DNA of 64,000 nucleotides, taken from Kitasatospora terrestris. Lineage in GTDB: Bacteria > Actinomycetota > Actinomycetes > Streptomycetales > Streptomycetaceae. Made by a program: the position numbers and the translations under genes. The notes beneath the pieces are model-generated. The model saw only the letters and a program-made list of their open reading frames with translations, was not told the origin of the DNA and ran no database searches. The stretch lies in the NCBI RefSeq assembly GCF_039542905.1, contig NZ_BAABIS010000001.1:62001-126000 (forward strand), read 5' to 3'. Of the stretch, positions 32,251 through 41,562 are shown one piece after another. Each line of letters starts with the position of its first letter. Position 1 is the first letter of the stretch.

Positions 32251-33282
32251 TCACGGTCCGTTCCCGTTGTCGGTGTCGTCCGGCCATTTGCGGGTGTCGC
32301 GGGGTGGGACGTAGGGCTCTTCGGCGGGCGGCATCCCGCCTTCGATGGCGCGTTCGCGGGACAGCTCGGCGTCGAACTCCAGGCCCAGCAGGATCGCCAG
32401 GTTGGACAACCACAGCCAGACCAAAAAGATGATCACGCCGGCCAGGGTGCCGTACGTCTTGTTGTAGGAGCCGAAGTTCGCCACGTACAGGGCGAAGCCG
32501 CCGGAGAGCAGCAGCCACAGGACGACGGCGAGCAGGCTGCCCGGCGAGACCCAGCGAAAGCCCCGTCCGCGCACGTTCGGCGCGGCCCAGTACAGCAGCG
32601 CGATCATGAGTACCACCAAGAGCACCAGGACCGGCCACTTGGCGATGGACCACACCTTCAGGGCGGTGTCGCCCAGCCCCAGCAGGTCCCCCATCCGCTT
32701 GGCGAGAGGCCCGGTGAACACCACGATCAGGGCGCTCGCCGCGAGCATGACCATCATCAGGACGGTCAGCCCCAGCCGCAGCGGCGTGACCTTCCACGCC
32801 GGCCTGCCCTCACGGATGTCGTACACGGCGTTGGACGCGCGGATGAACGCCGCGATGTACCCGGACGCCGACCACAGGGCGCCCAGCAGGCCCACCACCG
32901 CCAGCAGACCGCCGGTGCCACGGCTGCCCTGGAGCTGGGTGACTGCGGTCCGCAGGATGTCCTGGGCGGCACCGGGGGCGAGCTTCTGCAGGTTGTCCAG
33001 GACCTGGCTGGTGGCGGAGGCGCCGACCAGGCCGAGCACCGAGACCAGCAGCAGCAGGGCGGGGAAGATCGCCAGCACTCCGTAGTAGGTGAGCGCGGCC
33101 GCCCGGTCGGGCAGTTCGTCGTCCAGGAACTCCTTGCCGGTGCGCTTGAGCACTGCGAACCAACCCCGGCCGGACACGTCGGTGGGGCTGTCGGGCGCCC
33201 GGGCCTCCACCTCCTCGCCCGACGCCGCCTGCTCGGGCTCCCTCCTGCGGGAGTCGTCCTCGTGCCTGTGGGTGAATTCCAT
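32251..33282 (-). CDS. YihY/BrkB-family inner membrane protein
   Basis: ATG 33282 gives 343 residues. A charged N-terminus (1-40) is followed by KEFLDDELPDRAAALTYYGV, the family signature, and six membrane segments (for example FPALLLLVSVLGLVG, TVLMMVMLAASALIVVF, LLSGGFALYVANFG and GVIIFLVWLWLSNLAILLGL). The C-terminus is charged. YihY proteins are integral membrane proteins once annotated as ribonuclease BN; their real function is not established. A second member lies at 46564-47451. Confidence 0.92.
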   Translation of the reverse strand: MEFTHRHEDDSRRREPEQAASGEEVEARAPDSPTDVSGRGWFAVLKRTGKEFLDDELPDRAAALTYYGVLAIFPALLLLVSVLGLVGASATSQVLDNLQKLAPGAAQDILRTAVTQLQGSRGTGGLLAVVGLLGALWSASGYIAAFIRASNAVYDIREGRPAWKVTPLRLGLTVLMMVMLAASALIVVFTGPLAKRMGDLLGLGDTALKVWSIAKWPVLVLLVVLMIALLYWAAPNVRGRGFRWVSPGSLLAVVLWLLLSGGFALYVANFGSYNKTYGTLAGVIIFLVWLWLSNLAILLGLEFDAELSRERAIEGGMPPAEEPYVPPRDTRKWPDDTDNGNGP

Positions 33283-33457
33283 GCCCGCACGCCTTTCCGA
33301 TCCCCTGGCCCCCAACCGCTGCGGTATCCCCCGTCGGGTCCGCCATGCCCGGCATCCAGCGCGGACGCGGCGGCAGTTCACTGCCCTGGGAGCGCTACTG
33401 TCTCGTCATTTCCCTGCGGGGGCACCCGGCTCCCGCCCGCCGTACCGTCTGGCACGG

Positions 33458-33521
33458 GCCGTAGGGCGGCTTACGTGCCGCACCAGCGCGCCGCGGTCCG
33501 GCGCGTAAGCCGCCCTACGGC
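33458..33521. repeat. Perfect 18-bp inverted repeat
   Basis: GCCGTAGGGCGGCTTACG at 33458-33475 is repeated in inverted orientation at 33504-33521, with a 28-nt spacer. It lies 176 bp upstream of the YihY start, in a gene-poor stretch. It could be a terminator stem, a small mobile palindrome or an operator. Confidence 0.7.
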
Positions 33522-34130
33522 TCATGCCCTGCCCTGTGGCTCAAGGTCTTCGGGCTGCAGAGAGAGCCGAGGCGCTGTGCCACCCCGGCGGGCTACCGAG
33601 TGCTGGCGCGAGTTCTCCGGTGCGGTAGCGAGTCCTCGGCCTGGGCGGGTGTTGAAGGGCGCGGTCCATGGCGCCGTGCAGGTTCGCGGCCAGGAGACGC
33701 CACAGCAGGTGGCACAGGCGGACGCGCCCGCCGTGCAGGGTGCTGGGCCGGTTCACTGCTCGTTCCCACTTCCCTCCCGGCATTCCGCTCGTCCCGGAGG
33801 ACGAGGGGAGGGGGCCTGCGTGCGGTTCTCGGCGGCCGCACAGGCCCCCACCACGGGTCCGTCTGCTCCCCCGGGCCCTTGGCATTCGTGTGCCGACAGG
33901 GATCCACCCGATCGGCGCAATATCCCCCGCCAGGCCCAGCACCACAGGCGCAGCGCAACCTGCACGGCCGGGCCCGTGAGGGTGCGGTTCGACCTGCGGA
34001 TGCGGCAACGCCGTGCCGCCTCGATCGAGGCGCTCACCCGCCCGGCGGGGTCTGCCGCGCAGCGCGGCGCGGGCAGCACGCAGACGCGCTGCTGACGGAG
34101 AACCGGTTGCCGAACCCACCGAAGAGGTCC

Positions 34131-34163
34131 CCGGCCGCCGGAGAGGGATGTCTCGGCGGCCGG
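34131..34163. repeat. Stem-loop in the gap before the MFS gene
   Basis: CCGGCCGCCG at 34131-34140 and CGGCGGCCGG at 34154-34163 form a perfect 10-bp stem with a 13-nt loop. It could end a transcript entering this gap. Confidence 0.4.
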
Positions 34164-34591
34164 GTCTGAACCTGGCGGAATCGCCCAGGCCGGCACAGGG
34201 GCCATGGGCTCCCGGACCGCGTCTCCCGCCCACACCCCGCCTCACCCGTGCCGGACCGGACAAACCCCTACGGCCGGGACCAGATCCCGGACCGGTGTTG
34301 CTGCGGTCCGCCGGACCGGCGGCGTCCGCCACGGTGGTGCACGACGAGTCGCCGTACCGGCCTTCGACGGCCCGCCCGGCTGAGCAGCGGTGCGCGGGCC
34401 GCCGCCGCCCATCAGTCGGGCCGACGCGCGGCCGGCTCCGGCGCCAGGGTCCGGCCGGGCGGAGCCCTCCGGATCCAGTGGTGCGTGGTGCGCCTTTGAC
34501 CAGCGGGAATGGAGAAGCGCTGCCGGAGTACTAGGGTTCTCGGCGTGCCTGAGAACGTAGCCTTGTCCGTTTCCTTGTCCGTGCGCGCCTC

Positions 34592-35887
34592 GTGAGCCTC
34601 ACCCGCGCGTTGATCGATCTGCGGCCGCTGCGGACCTCCCGCCTGTTCCGGTGGTTGCTGTTCGGCCGGACGGTCTCCACCCTGGGCAGCTTCATGACCG
34701 TGGTGACCGTGATGTTCCAGGTCTGGGACAGCACCCGCAGCCCGGTGTGGAGCGGGGCGGTCGGGCTGGCGCAGGCGCTGCCGATGATCGGGGTCGGCCT
34801 GTTCGCGGGGGCCTGGGTGGACCGGGCCGACCGGCGCCGGATCTACCTGCTGGGGAACGCGGGGCAGGCGGCCTGCTCGCTGCTGCTGGCGGTCCAGGGC
34901 TTCGTCGGGCACGTGCCGGTGGTCGTGGTCCTGGCGCTGGTCGCGCTACAGGCGTCCTTCGGCGCGCTGGGCGCTCCGGCGGCGGGGGTGTTCGTGCCGC
35001 GCCTGCTGCCGAAGGACCAGGTCGCTGCGGGCGTGGCGCTGAACCAGGCGTCGGGGCAGGCGATGATGCTGGTCGGCCCGGCGGTGGCGGGCGTGGTCCT
35101 CGGCTGGTGGGGCGTCGGGGTGTGCTACCTGCTGGACGCGGCGAGTTTCGGCGTCTCCTTCGCGTGCGCCTTCGGACTGCCGGCGCTGCCGCCGGTCGGC
35201 GGTGCGTCGCGGGCGGGTCTTGGCGGGGTGGTGGACGGGCTCCGGTTCCTCACCCGCCACCGGGCGGTGCGCGGCGCGCTGCTGACCGACCTGGCGGCGA
35301 CGGTGCTGTCCATGCCGCTGTCGCTCTTCCCCTTGGTGAACGCCGAACGCATCGGCGGAAACCCGCGCACCCTGGGGTTGTTCCTGTCCGCGCTGGCGGT
35401 GGGAGGGATCGTGGCGACGGCGTTCTCGGGGCCGGTGACACGGTTCGGCCGCCCGGGTCCGGTGATGCTGGCCGCTTCGGCAGTCTGGGGCGGCGCGCTG
35501 GCGGCCTTCGGCCTGACCCACGGGGTGTGGTCGAGTCTGCTCCTGCTGGCCGTGGCCGGCGGTGCGGACGCGCTGGCGGTGCTCGCCCGGACCACGATCG
35601 TGCAGACCTGCACCCCGGACGCGTTGCTCGGCCGGGTCACGGCGGCGGAGACCGTCGTCGGTCAGGCCGGGCCGCAGCTCGGCAACCTGCGCGCGGGCGC
35701 CGTCGCGGCATGGGGCGGGGCCGCCGCCGCGCTGGTGAGCGGCGGTCTGCTGTGTCTGGCGGCGGTGGGCGCGGTCGCCGCCTCGACCCCGGAGTTCCGC
35801 CGCGGCGCGGCGGACGCGAATGGCGTGGGTGCCGTGGACGCCGCGGGTGCCAGGGAGGGTGGGCGAGCGGCAAGCGCGGCGGGGTAG
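34592..35887 (+). CDS. Major facilitator superfamily transporter
   Basis: GTG 34592 begins a 431-residue protein. About twelve membrane helices are visible. Signature parts are FGRTVSTLGSFMTVVTVMF in helix 1, the loop GAWVDRADRRRIYLLGNAGQ (motif A: G-x-x-x-D-R) and the second-half FPLVNAERIGGNPRTLGLFL. This pattern is that of enterobactin-exporter-like (EntS) drug or siderophore efflux proteins. The C-terminal 40 residues are Ala/Gly-rich. A short reading frame of 16 codons (GTG 34544) overlaps its start as GTGA and might couple translation; this is speculative. Confidence 0.88.
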   Translation: MSLTRALIDLRPLRTSRLFRWLLFGRTVSTLGSFMTVVTVMFQVWDSTRSPVWSGAVGLAQALPMIGVGLFAGAWVDRADRRRIYLLGNAGQAACSLLLAVQGFVGHVPVVVVLALVALQASFGALGAPAAGVFVPRLLPKDQVAAGVALNQASGQAMMLVGPAVAGVVLGWWGVGVCYLLDAASFGVSFACAFGLPALPPVGGASRAGLGGVVDGLRFLTRHRAVRGALLTDLAATVLSMPLSLFPLVNAERIGGNPRTLGLFLSALAVGGIVATAFSGPVTRFGRPGPVMLAASAVWGGALAAFGLTHGVWSSLLLLAVAGGADALAVLARTTIVQTCTPDALLGRVTAAETVVGQAGPQLGNLRAGAVAAWGGAAAALVSGGLLCLAAVGAVAASTPEFRRGAADANGVGAVDAAGAREGGRAASAAG

Positions 35888-36135
35888 GTCACGGCGCCGG
35901 CCGATTCGGTCGGCCGACCGGGACACCGCGCAAATGTCCTGCGACTCGGGCATGTGCTGGTGCCGACGCGGCCACAAGCGCCCGGCCGGTCATGGGCGGC
36001 GGCGGAGTGACCCTCGCGTACCTCGAAGACGCCGCTGTCCCAGTACACGGACGGCTCCTCGGCCTCGCTCGGCCAGTCGCTCTGCCGATGGCGGCGGCCG
36101 TCCCCCAGGGCCCCGACCTCCGACCCGGTGCGGGC

Positions 36136-36310
36136 TCAACCACCCCGCCACCAGATCGTCGCCTCGGCGTCCGTGATCGGCAGCACGGTCCCGTACTGCG
36201 CGTCCTGCGAGGCGAGCCAGTCGACGTCCTCGGTGAAGACACGCGACGGCCTGCGAACAGAGGACGCAGCGCTGCGCGGAGACGATGAAGTGCGAGTCGT
36301 CCCGGATCAT
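36136..36310 (-). pseudogene. Small hypothetical gene with one frameshift
   Basis: ATG 36310 starts MIRDDSHFIVSAQRCVLCSQ, and after AVAC the sense continues in another frame as VFTEDVDWLASQDAQYGTVL, then PITDAEATIWWRGG, stopping at 36136. One extra or missing base near 36245 explains this. The original protein would be about 58-60 residues. It follows the gene ending at 36332 on the same strand. Confidence 0.5.
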
Positions 36311-36331
36311 CCTCTCGAGCCGCGGTTGTGC

Positions 36332-36688
36332 TCAGGGCACGACCGGCTCGGCCCCTGTCAGGCCGCGCCACCGCGCCTCCTCGGCCGCGTGCGATCCGCT
36401 CAGCGTCTCGGCCACCACGGTCTTCGCTTCGACTGGCTGTCCTCCGCGTGTCAAGCGGCTCAGCGGCCACGTCGGCATTCCGGTCCGTCCGCTGAGGGAG
36501 TACCAGCTCCAGGGATGTTCGAAGCGCCACGCGTCGCCCCCGGCGTCGACGACCTCATCGCCGATCTCCAGGAACGCGTACGGTCTGAACAGCAGCCGCA
36601 ACTCCATGGGCTCGCGGCCGCCCGGGTAGATGACGCAGCCCTGGTCCTGTAGATCCGGATCCGGATCGAACGACTGGCCGTGGCGCAT
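36332..36688 (-). CDS. Hypothetical protein (118 aa)
   Basis: ATG 36688 (or GTG 36691) begins MRHGQSFDPDPDLQDQGCVI. The body contains YPGGREPMELRLLFRPYAFL, EIGDEVVDAGGDAWRFEHPW and a C-terminal AEEARWRGLTGAEPVVP. It is a soluble, strand-rich protein whose family I do not recognise. It may form a unit with the frameshifted gene downstream. Confidence 0.65.
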   Translation of the reverse strand: MRHGQSFDPDPDLQDQGCVIYPGGREPMELRLLFRPYAFLEIGDEVVDAGGDAWRFEHPWSWYSLSGRTGMPTWPLSRLTRGGQPVEAKTVVAETLSGSHAAEEARWRGLTGAEPVVP

Positions 36689-37219
36689 CACGTAGAGGCT
36701 CCCCCGCGCACCCGCCCGGGGCCCGGCGGTCGACCGCCTCTGTGCCCTCTCCTCCGGCCGTCACCGAAAGCCGGTGCCGCCTCGCATGAAAACACCACCC
36801 CCGGGCACACGACCAGTGCGGCGGGCCCGACCGACTCCCCTCTCGGTCGGGCCCCCGACACACCGCATCCGGCCGAACCCTGCATCAGCCACGAGCCCGA
36901 AAGGTGAACCGGCAGGGCAGCCTGGACCGCCGGAGTGAGGCCGCCACCGAGCCGGACGGTGACGTCGGTGAGCAGCACAAGGGAGTGGCGCGGCGGGCCT
37001 GCTGGATCGCCCGGTTCCGGTCGTCCCTTCCGCCGGCGTGACCGGCCGCCGCCCGCATCGGACAGGCAGCCTATCGCTCCTGCTCTGCCATGACTCGGCC
37101 ACCGCGCTCCGGGTAGACGCTCCGACGTGCCGCAGGGCAACGCGGACACCCCCGGGCGAACGAACCAAGCAGAGCGCGCAGGCCCGTCGCACGGTCGGCG
37201 CCTTCGGAAAGGCATCGGG
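36689..37219. other. Region without a supported gene
   Basis: A 45-codon forward frame from GTG 36904 follows AAAGG (MNRQGSLDRRSEAATEPDGD), but the rest has no domain. Reverse frames are open but shadow-like. I see no repeat or clear promoter. Confidence 0.35.
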
Positions 37220-37459
37220 ATGAGCAAGAGGCAGCGACGCGACAAGAACCTCAGCAAAGGCGATGACGTGTCCTGGCGGAGCCACGGACAGACAGTGCAG
37301 GGAAAGGTCGAAGGGAAGATCACCTCCCGTACGTCGGCCGCCGGACGGACGGTCGACGCCTCGCCGGACGACCCGCAGTACCGGGTCCGCAGTGACAAGA
37401 CCGGACGCACCGCCGTCCACCGGCCCGAATCCCTCGACCACCGGGGCAGTCGATCATGA
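37220..37459 (+). CDS. DUF2945-domain (Tudor-like) protein
   Basis: ATG 37220 gives 79 residues. The basic start SKRQRRDKNLSKGDDVSWRS is followed by QTVQGKVEGKITSRTSAAG and QYRVRSDKTGRTAVHRPESL, the compact strand-rich DUF2945 (hypervirulence-associated Tudor) fold. The role is unknown; the fold suggests nucleic-acid or peptide binding. Its stop overlaps the next gene's ATG by 4 bp, and the pair with DUF3140 recurs in actinomycetes. Confidence 0.85.
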   Translation: MSKRQRRDKNLSKGDDVSWRSHGQTVQGKVEGKITSRTSAAGRTVDASPDDPQYRVRSDKTGRTAVHRPESLDHRGSRS

Positions 37460-37797
37460 CCAGCGTCGCCAAGGACACGTCACGCACGCTGGCGGACTTC
37501 CGTCGACTGGTCAATCTGACCCCCTCACAGCTCGACTCCTGGCTGCAGGGCGACACGTCCAGGAAGGCCGGCCAGCACAAGCACGGTGGCGAGAGCACCG
37601 GCCATGCGTCCGGGCGGCGCATCGTCCGCATCCTCAACACCGCGAAAGCCGACCTCACCGACGACGATCTCGCCCACATGCGGAAAGTCACCGGCTACAT
37701 CAAACGCCACCTCGCGCAGCGCCCGGACGGCGACATCCGGGAGAGCACCTGGCGGTACTCGCTGATGAACTGGGGACACGACCCTCTCAAGGACTGA
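37456..37797 (+). CDS. DUF3140-family protein
   Basis: ATG 37456 overlaps the DUF2945 stop (ATGA), so the two are co-translated. The 113-residue product reads DFRRLVNLTPSQLDSWLQGD, HASGRRIVRILNTAKADLTD and DDLAHMRKVTGYIKRHLAQR, ending STWRYSLMNWGHDPLKD. This is the DUF3140 pattern, helical and basic, and resembles small DNA-binding proteins. No reaction is known. Confidence 0.88.
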   Translation: MTSVAKDTSRTLADFRRLVNLTPSQLDSWLQGDTSRKAGQHKHGGESTGHASGRRIVRILNTAKADLTDDDLAHMRKVTGYIKRHLAQRPDGDIRESTWRYSLMNWGHDPLKD

Positions 37798-37889
37798 ACC
37801 CCACCCGTCACAGGACGGATCCCGCGGGCAACACGGACACCGATCTGACCGCCGCACAGTCACTATTCGCAGGTGAGGGTGTCGAGGCC

Positions 37890-38027
37890 ATGCCTTCAGC
37901 AACCGGGCGTGCGCGGTCCATCTCGCCCGCATCTGTGCCTCGAAGTCCGTACGCCCGATGGTCCCTGACCGAGCCAGAACTGGCGGCCTGGAGGAAAGCC
38001 CGACTCCACCGCCGACCGACCGGCTGA
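37890..38027 (+). CDS. Possible small protein (45 aa)
   Basis: ATG 37890 starts MPSATGRARSISPASVPRSP followed by YARWSLTEPELAAWRKARLH. The second half is plausible helical protein, but the ribosome-binding site is poor and the frame is open upstream. It may be a fragment. Confidence 0.3.
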   Translation: MPSATGRARSISPASVPRSPYARWSLTEPELAAWRKARLHRRPTG

Positions 38028-38417
38028 CCGGCCGGCCGAGCGCACGGGCGTGCCGCAGCGCCGTGCGTGCCGCTGGCGGTCACCTGCCGTCCACCTCGGT
38101 GCCCGTTACTGCCTCGGGGGGGGCGGGTGAGGGCCGGCGTGGGGGCCGCCGCCCTCGTCGGGGAAGGTGTGCGTCGTTCCGGCCGCGCTCGTCCGCGGTG
38201 CGAGTGACGCCGCTTCGGTGGGCGACGTCCTGGCGAGCTACCCGCAGGGGGATCCCCGCAGCGCTGGCAGACCACGAGGGCGAGCGGTCCGCTCGCCCTG
38301 TTCCGGCCGACCCGCTGACGCCCTGTCGGCCGGGCGTCTCTTCCGGACGGCATGAGATCGCCGAGCCGGGGCAGAAGGGTCGGCGCCCTGGCCGGATGAG
38401 CCCCGAGGAGACCCCTG
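38028..38417. other. Intergenic region before the STAS gene
   Basis: No supported gene. It contains a run of eight G at about 38116-38123 and the control region of the STAS gene at 38418. Confidence 0.4.
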
Positions 38418-38816
38418 ATGTCCGCAGCCACTCCTGTCACCGCGCTCGCGCTGAGCGTTTCCTGTGTCGCCCGGGACGAGCTGGCCGTGCTCACGGTCAC
38501 CGGCGAGCTGGACGTCGCGACCGGCCCGCTGCTGTACGTGCACCTCTCCAACCAGTTGGCGCACGGCCGCCGCCACCTCGTCCTGGACCTGGGCGGCGTG
38601 CCGTTCATGGACTCCTCCGGTCTGAACGTCATCATCCGGGCGGTACGCGCCACCAGGGCCGAGGAGGGCAGCCTGACCCTCGTGGGGCTGACGCCGCAGG
38701 TCGACCAGCTGTTCCGCCTCACGGGGATCGGTCTGACCCAGCAGGTCCACCCGGACGTCGAGTCCGCGGTGGCTTCCCTCGGGCTCGAGATGCCCCACCC
38801 CGTCACCGAAGACTGA
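38418..38816 (+). CDS. STAS-domain anti-sigma factor antagonist (second)
   Basis: GAGGAG precedes ATG 38418, and the product is 132 residues. The STAS domain reads LAVLTVTGELDVATGPLLYV, HLVLDLGGVPFMDSSGLNVI and LTLVGLTPQVDQLFRLTGIG. DSSGLN contains the conserved phospho-acceptor Ser. It resembles SpoIIAA/RsbV-type regulators more closely than the copy at 15588. No kinase gene is adjacent, so its partner is elsewhere. Confidence 0.92.
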   Translation: MSAATPVTALALSVSCVARDELAVLTVTGELDVATGPLLYVHLSNQLAHGRRHLVLDLGGVPFMDSSGLNVIIRAVRATRAEEGSLTLVGLTPQVDQLFRLTGIGLTQQVHPDVESAVASLGLEMPHPVTED

Positions 38817-38874
38817 AGCGGCACATCTCACCGGGACTGCGCATGCTCCCTCCCGATCGGGTTACTCGCGGGTA

Positions 38875-39615
38875 GTGGAGATACGTGGTGTAGAGGTGAC
38901 GGCCCGGGGTGCCGGCCTTCGCGGCCCCCGGGGACCGGTGTTCGAGGGCGTCGACCTGGACGTCCCGGCAGGCGGGCTGCTCGTGGCCCACGGCCCGGCC
39001 GGATCGGGTCGGACCGCCCTGCTGCTGACCCTGGCCGGCCGGATGCGGCCCAGCTCGGGAGTCGTCCGGGTCGACGCCGGCCGGGCGGCCGGACGCATCC
39101 GGGCCCGGCAAGCCGTGGCGGTGGCTCGCGCGGAACCGGCGGTGGGCCTGGAGGTCCGGCTGCGCGTGCGCGAACTGGTCGCCGAGCGGCGCTGGCTCGA
39201 ACAGGGGGCCACGCCGCGCAGGATCGTCGAGGCGGCCCGACTGGTCGGCCTGCGCCACCTGCGCGGCAGGGCCCTGGCGGAGGATCTCGCCCCGCTGGAG
39301 GCGCTGCAGCTCGCCGTGGCGCTCGCCTTCGCGGCCCGGCCGGCGGGACTGGTGGTGGACGGGGTGGACGACGGCCTGCCGGACGCCGATCGCCACCGGG
39401 CGTGGCAGGGGCTCGAAGCCGTCCGCGCATGCGGCTGCACCGTACTGGCGTCGGCCCTCCAGCCGCCCGCGGACGCCGGACCGGACACGGTCCTGCTCTC
39501 CCTGCCCGCCCGCAGTGCGGACCGGCTCCCGGCCGCCCCGCCCGCGCGCAGCGCAGATCACCGCCCGACCACCTGCCCGACCGCCCGGCCGTCCGGCAAG
39601 GGGGCCGCCGCGTGA
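38875..39615 (+). CDS. ABC-type ATP-binding protein with a degenerate ATPase site
   Basis: GTG 38875 begins a 246-residue protein. Walker A is HGPAGSGRTALLL, with Arg in place of the usual Lys. The Q-loop and signature regions are not well conserved: the position of LSGGQ reads LAPLEALQLAVALAF. Walker B is LVVDGVDDGLPD, with Asp rather than Glu after the strand. The C-terminal 35 residues are Pro/Ala/Arg-rich. It is translationally coupled (GTGA) to a YhgE/Pip membrane gene, a common actinomycete pairing. It may bind but not efficiently hydrolyse ATP. Confidence 0.8.
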   Translation: MEIRGVEVTARGAGLRGPRGPVFEGVDLDVPAGGLLVAHGPAGSGRTALLLTLAGRMRPSSGVVRVDAGRAAGRIRARQAVAVARAEPAVGLEVRLRVRELVAERRWLEQGATPRRIVEAARLVGLRHLRGRALAEDLAPLEALQLAVALAFAARPAGLVVDGVDDGLPDADRHRAWQGLEAVRACGCTVLASALQPPADAGPDTVLLSLPARSADRLPAAPPARSADHRPTTCPTARPSGKGAAA

Positions 39616-41555
39616 CCGCCCTGCGACTGGCCCTCCTCGAACTGCTCCGCTTCCGTGGGCCGCTGCGACGGTTCGTCCCGCTGCTGCTCTGCCTGGTCCC
39701 GCTGCTCTACGGCGCCATGTACCTGTGGGCCAACTGGGATCCGTACGGCAAGACCGGCCGGATCCCGGTCGCCGTGGTCGACCTGGACCGCCCCGCCGTC
39801 ACCTCGCAGGGCCAGTCCCTCCGGGCGGGCGAGCAGGTGGTCCAGCAGCTCAAGGCGTCCGGCACCTTCGGCTGGCGGTTCGTGGACCAGGCCACGGCCG
39901 CCGCCGGGCTGCGCAGCGGCCGCTACGCCTTCACCATCGAGATCCCCGCCGACTTCAGCAGCCGCCTGGCCACCGGAGCCGACCCCCGGCCCGAACGGGC
40001 CGGGATCCGGATGGAGCTCAACGACGCCAACAACTACATCGCCGGCGTGATGACGGAGGTCGTCCAGTCCAAGCTGGAGGCGCAGATCGACTCCGCGACC
40101 CACGCGGCCTACGTACGCGGCCTCTATGGCGAACTCTCCACCGTCCGTGACCAGTTGCGGGTGGCCTCGGACGGTGCACACCGGCTGGCCGATGCCACCA
40201 CCACCGCCCGGCAGGCCGGCACCACCTTCGCCTCCGCCGCCGCCGACGCCCACACCGGCTCGTCCCAACTGGCCACCGGGGCCGACCAGATCAGTCAGGC
40301 GGTGCACCGGATCGACTCGGCCGCCGACCGGCTGAACAACACCGTGAGCAGTCAGCTCCCGTCGCTGGCAGACGTCCTGTCCGACGCCGCGGGCCTGGCT
40401 GCAGCGGGCACGGACGCGGTGCACGACGGCACCTCCCAGGTCCGCCACGGCACGGCCGCAGCCGTCACCGACCTCCAGCGGTTCGCCGACCGCCACCCGG
40501 AGCTGGCCCGGGACGCGGCCTTCCAACTGGCGCTGCGCGACGCGCAGTCGGCGGACGCCGCAGCCGGACGGATCGACGACCGGGCCACCACCGCGGCCGC
40601 CGACGCGCACCGCGCCCGGCAGAGTGCGCAGAACCTCCGACAGGAGTCCGGGGCACTGCAGCAGCAGACGGCCGCCCTGCAAGCTCCGTTGCGGCTGGTC
40701 GACGCGGGGGCGCAGTCGATCGCCACCGGCACCGGAACGCTCACCCGGGGGCTCGCCACTCTTCAACAGGGAGCGGACGTCTTGAACAGCGCTGCCGACC
40801 AGGCCCGGGGCGGCGCCGCGGACCTCTCCCGCACGGTGGACGACCAGCTGAACCGGATCCCGGTGCTGGACGCCCAGCAGGTGGACCACGCCGCCGAGGT
40901 GCTCGGCTCGCCCGTGCACATCGACCGGCACAACCTCCACCCCGCCGGGGTGTACGGCCGCGGCCTCGCACCGTTCTTCATCGGCATCGCCCTGTGGGTT
41001 TTCGGCCTCTTCGCCTACCTCCTGCTACGACCGGTCAACCGCCGGGCCCTGGCCGGGCGCACGGGCACGGTCGGCCTCGCGGTGGCCGGCTGGCTGCCGG
41101 CCGCAGCCCTGGGCACGGTGGCGGCCCTGGTCCTCTACGGCGTGGTCGACCTGACCCTCGGCCTCGACCCGGTCCACCCGGTGGCCACCGCGGCCCTGGT
41201 GGTGCTGGCCGCCGGGTCGTTCGTGGCGGTCGACCACCTCCTGCGGACCGCCCTGGGAGTGGCCGGCGACGCGCTGTCGGTGGTGCTGCTGATCCTCCAG
41301 CTCACCGCCTCGGGAGGCCTGTACCCGATGGCCACCGCTCCCGCGTTCTTCCAGGCGCTGCACCCGCTGCTGCCCATGACCTACCTGGTCGACGGCTTGC
41401 GGGTGACCGTCTCCGGCGGCCTCGTGAGCCACCTGGTCCGTGATGCCGCGGTGCTGGGCGGTTTCGGCCTGGTGTGCCTCGCGCTGTCAGCACTGGTCAT
41501 CCGCCGGCAGCGGCTGTGGACCGTGGCCCGGCTGCACCCGGACATCCAGCTTTGA
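39612..41555 (+). CDS. YhgE/Pip-domain membrane protein
   Basis: GTG 39612 overlaps the ATPase stop and gives 647 residues. One N-terminal helix (FVPLLLCLVPLLYGAMYLWA) is followed by an extracytoplasmic domain of about 440 residues with VAVVDLDRPAVTSQGQSLRA and FTIEIPADFSSRLATGADPR, then long Ala/Gln/Ser-rich helical repeats. Five or six C-terminal helices end the protein. The layout is that of YhgE/Pip proteins, distant relatives of phage-infection protein and of ABC-2 permeases. The substrate is unknown. Confidence 0.9.
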   Translation: MTALRLALLELLRFRGPLRRFVPLLLCLVPLLYGAMYLWANWDPYGKTGRIPVAVVDLDRPAVTSQGQSLRAGEQVVQQLKASGTFGWRFVDQATAAAGLRSGRYAFTIEIPADFSSRLATGADPRPERAGIRMELNDANNYIAGVMTEVVQSKLEAQIDSATHAAYVRGLYGELSTVRDQLRVASDGAHRLADATTTARQAGTTFASAAADAHTGSSQLATGADQISQAVHRIDSAADRLNNTVSSQLPSLADVLSDAAGLAAAGTDAVHDGTSQVRHGTAAAVTDLQRFADRHPELARDAAFQLALRDAQSADAAAGRIDDRATTAAADAHRARQSAQNLRQESGALQQQTAALQAPLRLVDAGAQSIATGTGTLTRGLATLQQGADVLNSAADQARGGAADLSRTVDDQLNRIPVLDAQQVDHAAEVLGSPVHIDRHNLHPAGVYGRGLAPFFIGIALWVFGLFAYLLLRPVNRRALAGRTGTVGLAVAGWLPAAALGTVAALVLYGVVDLTLGLDPVHPVATAALVVLAAGSFVAVDHLLRTALGVAGDALSVVLLILQLTASGGLYPMATAPAFFQALHPLLPMTYLVDGLRVTVSGGLVSHLVRDAAVLGGFGLVCLALSALVIRRQRLWTVARLHPDIQL

Positions 41556-41562
41556 CTGCTCC

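Larger units (their letters stand above)
33283..34591. other. 1.3 kb without a supported gene
   Basis: Apart from the two inverted repeats listed separately, no coding sequence is convincing. A reverse frame at 33753-34235 is open for 160 codons and contains CRIRRSNRTLTGPAVQ, but has no ribosome-binding site or known domain. Frames on the other strand are Arg/Pro-rich shadows. Confidence 0.4.

Noticed and set aside
31561-34095. An 844-codon forward frame over gvpG and the YihY gene
   Set aside because: It is out of frame with gvpG and antisense to a clear membrane-protein gene.
33753-34235. A 160-codon reverse gene in the 33-34.6 kb gap
   Set aside because: There is no ribosome-binding site, start context or recognisable domain; composition is that of GC-rich noise, though a relic cannot be excluded.
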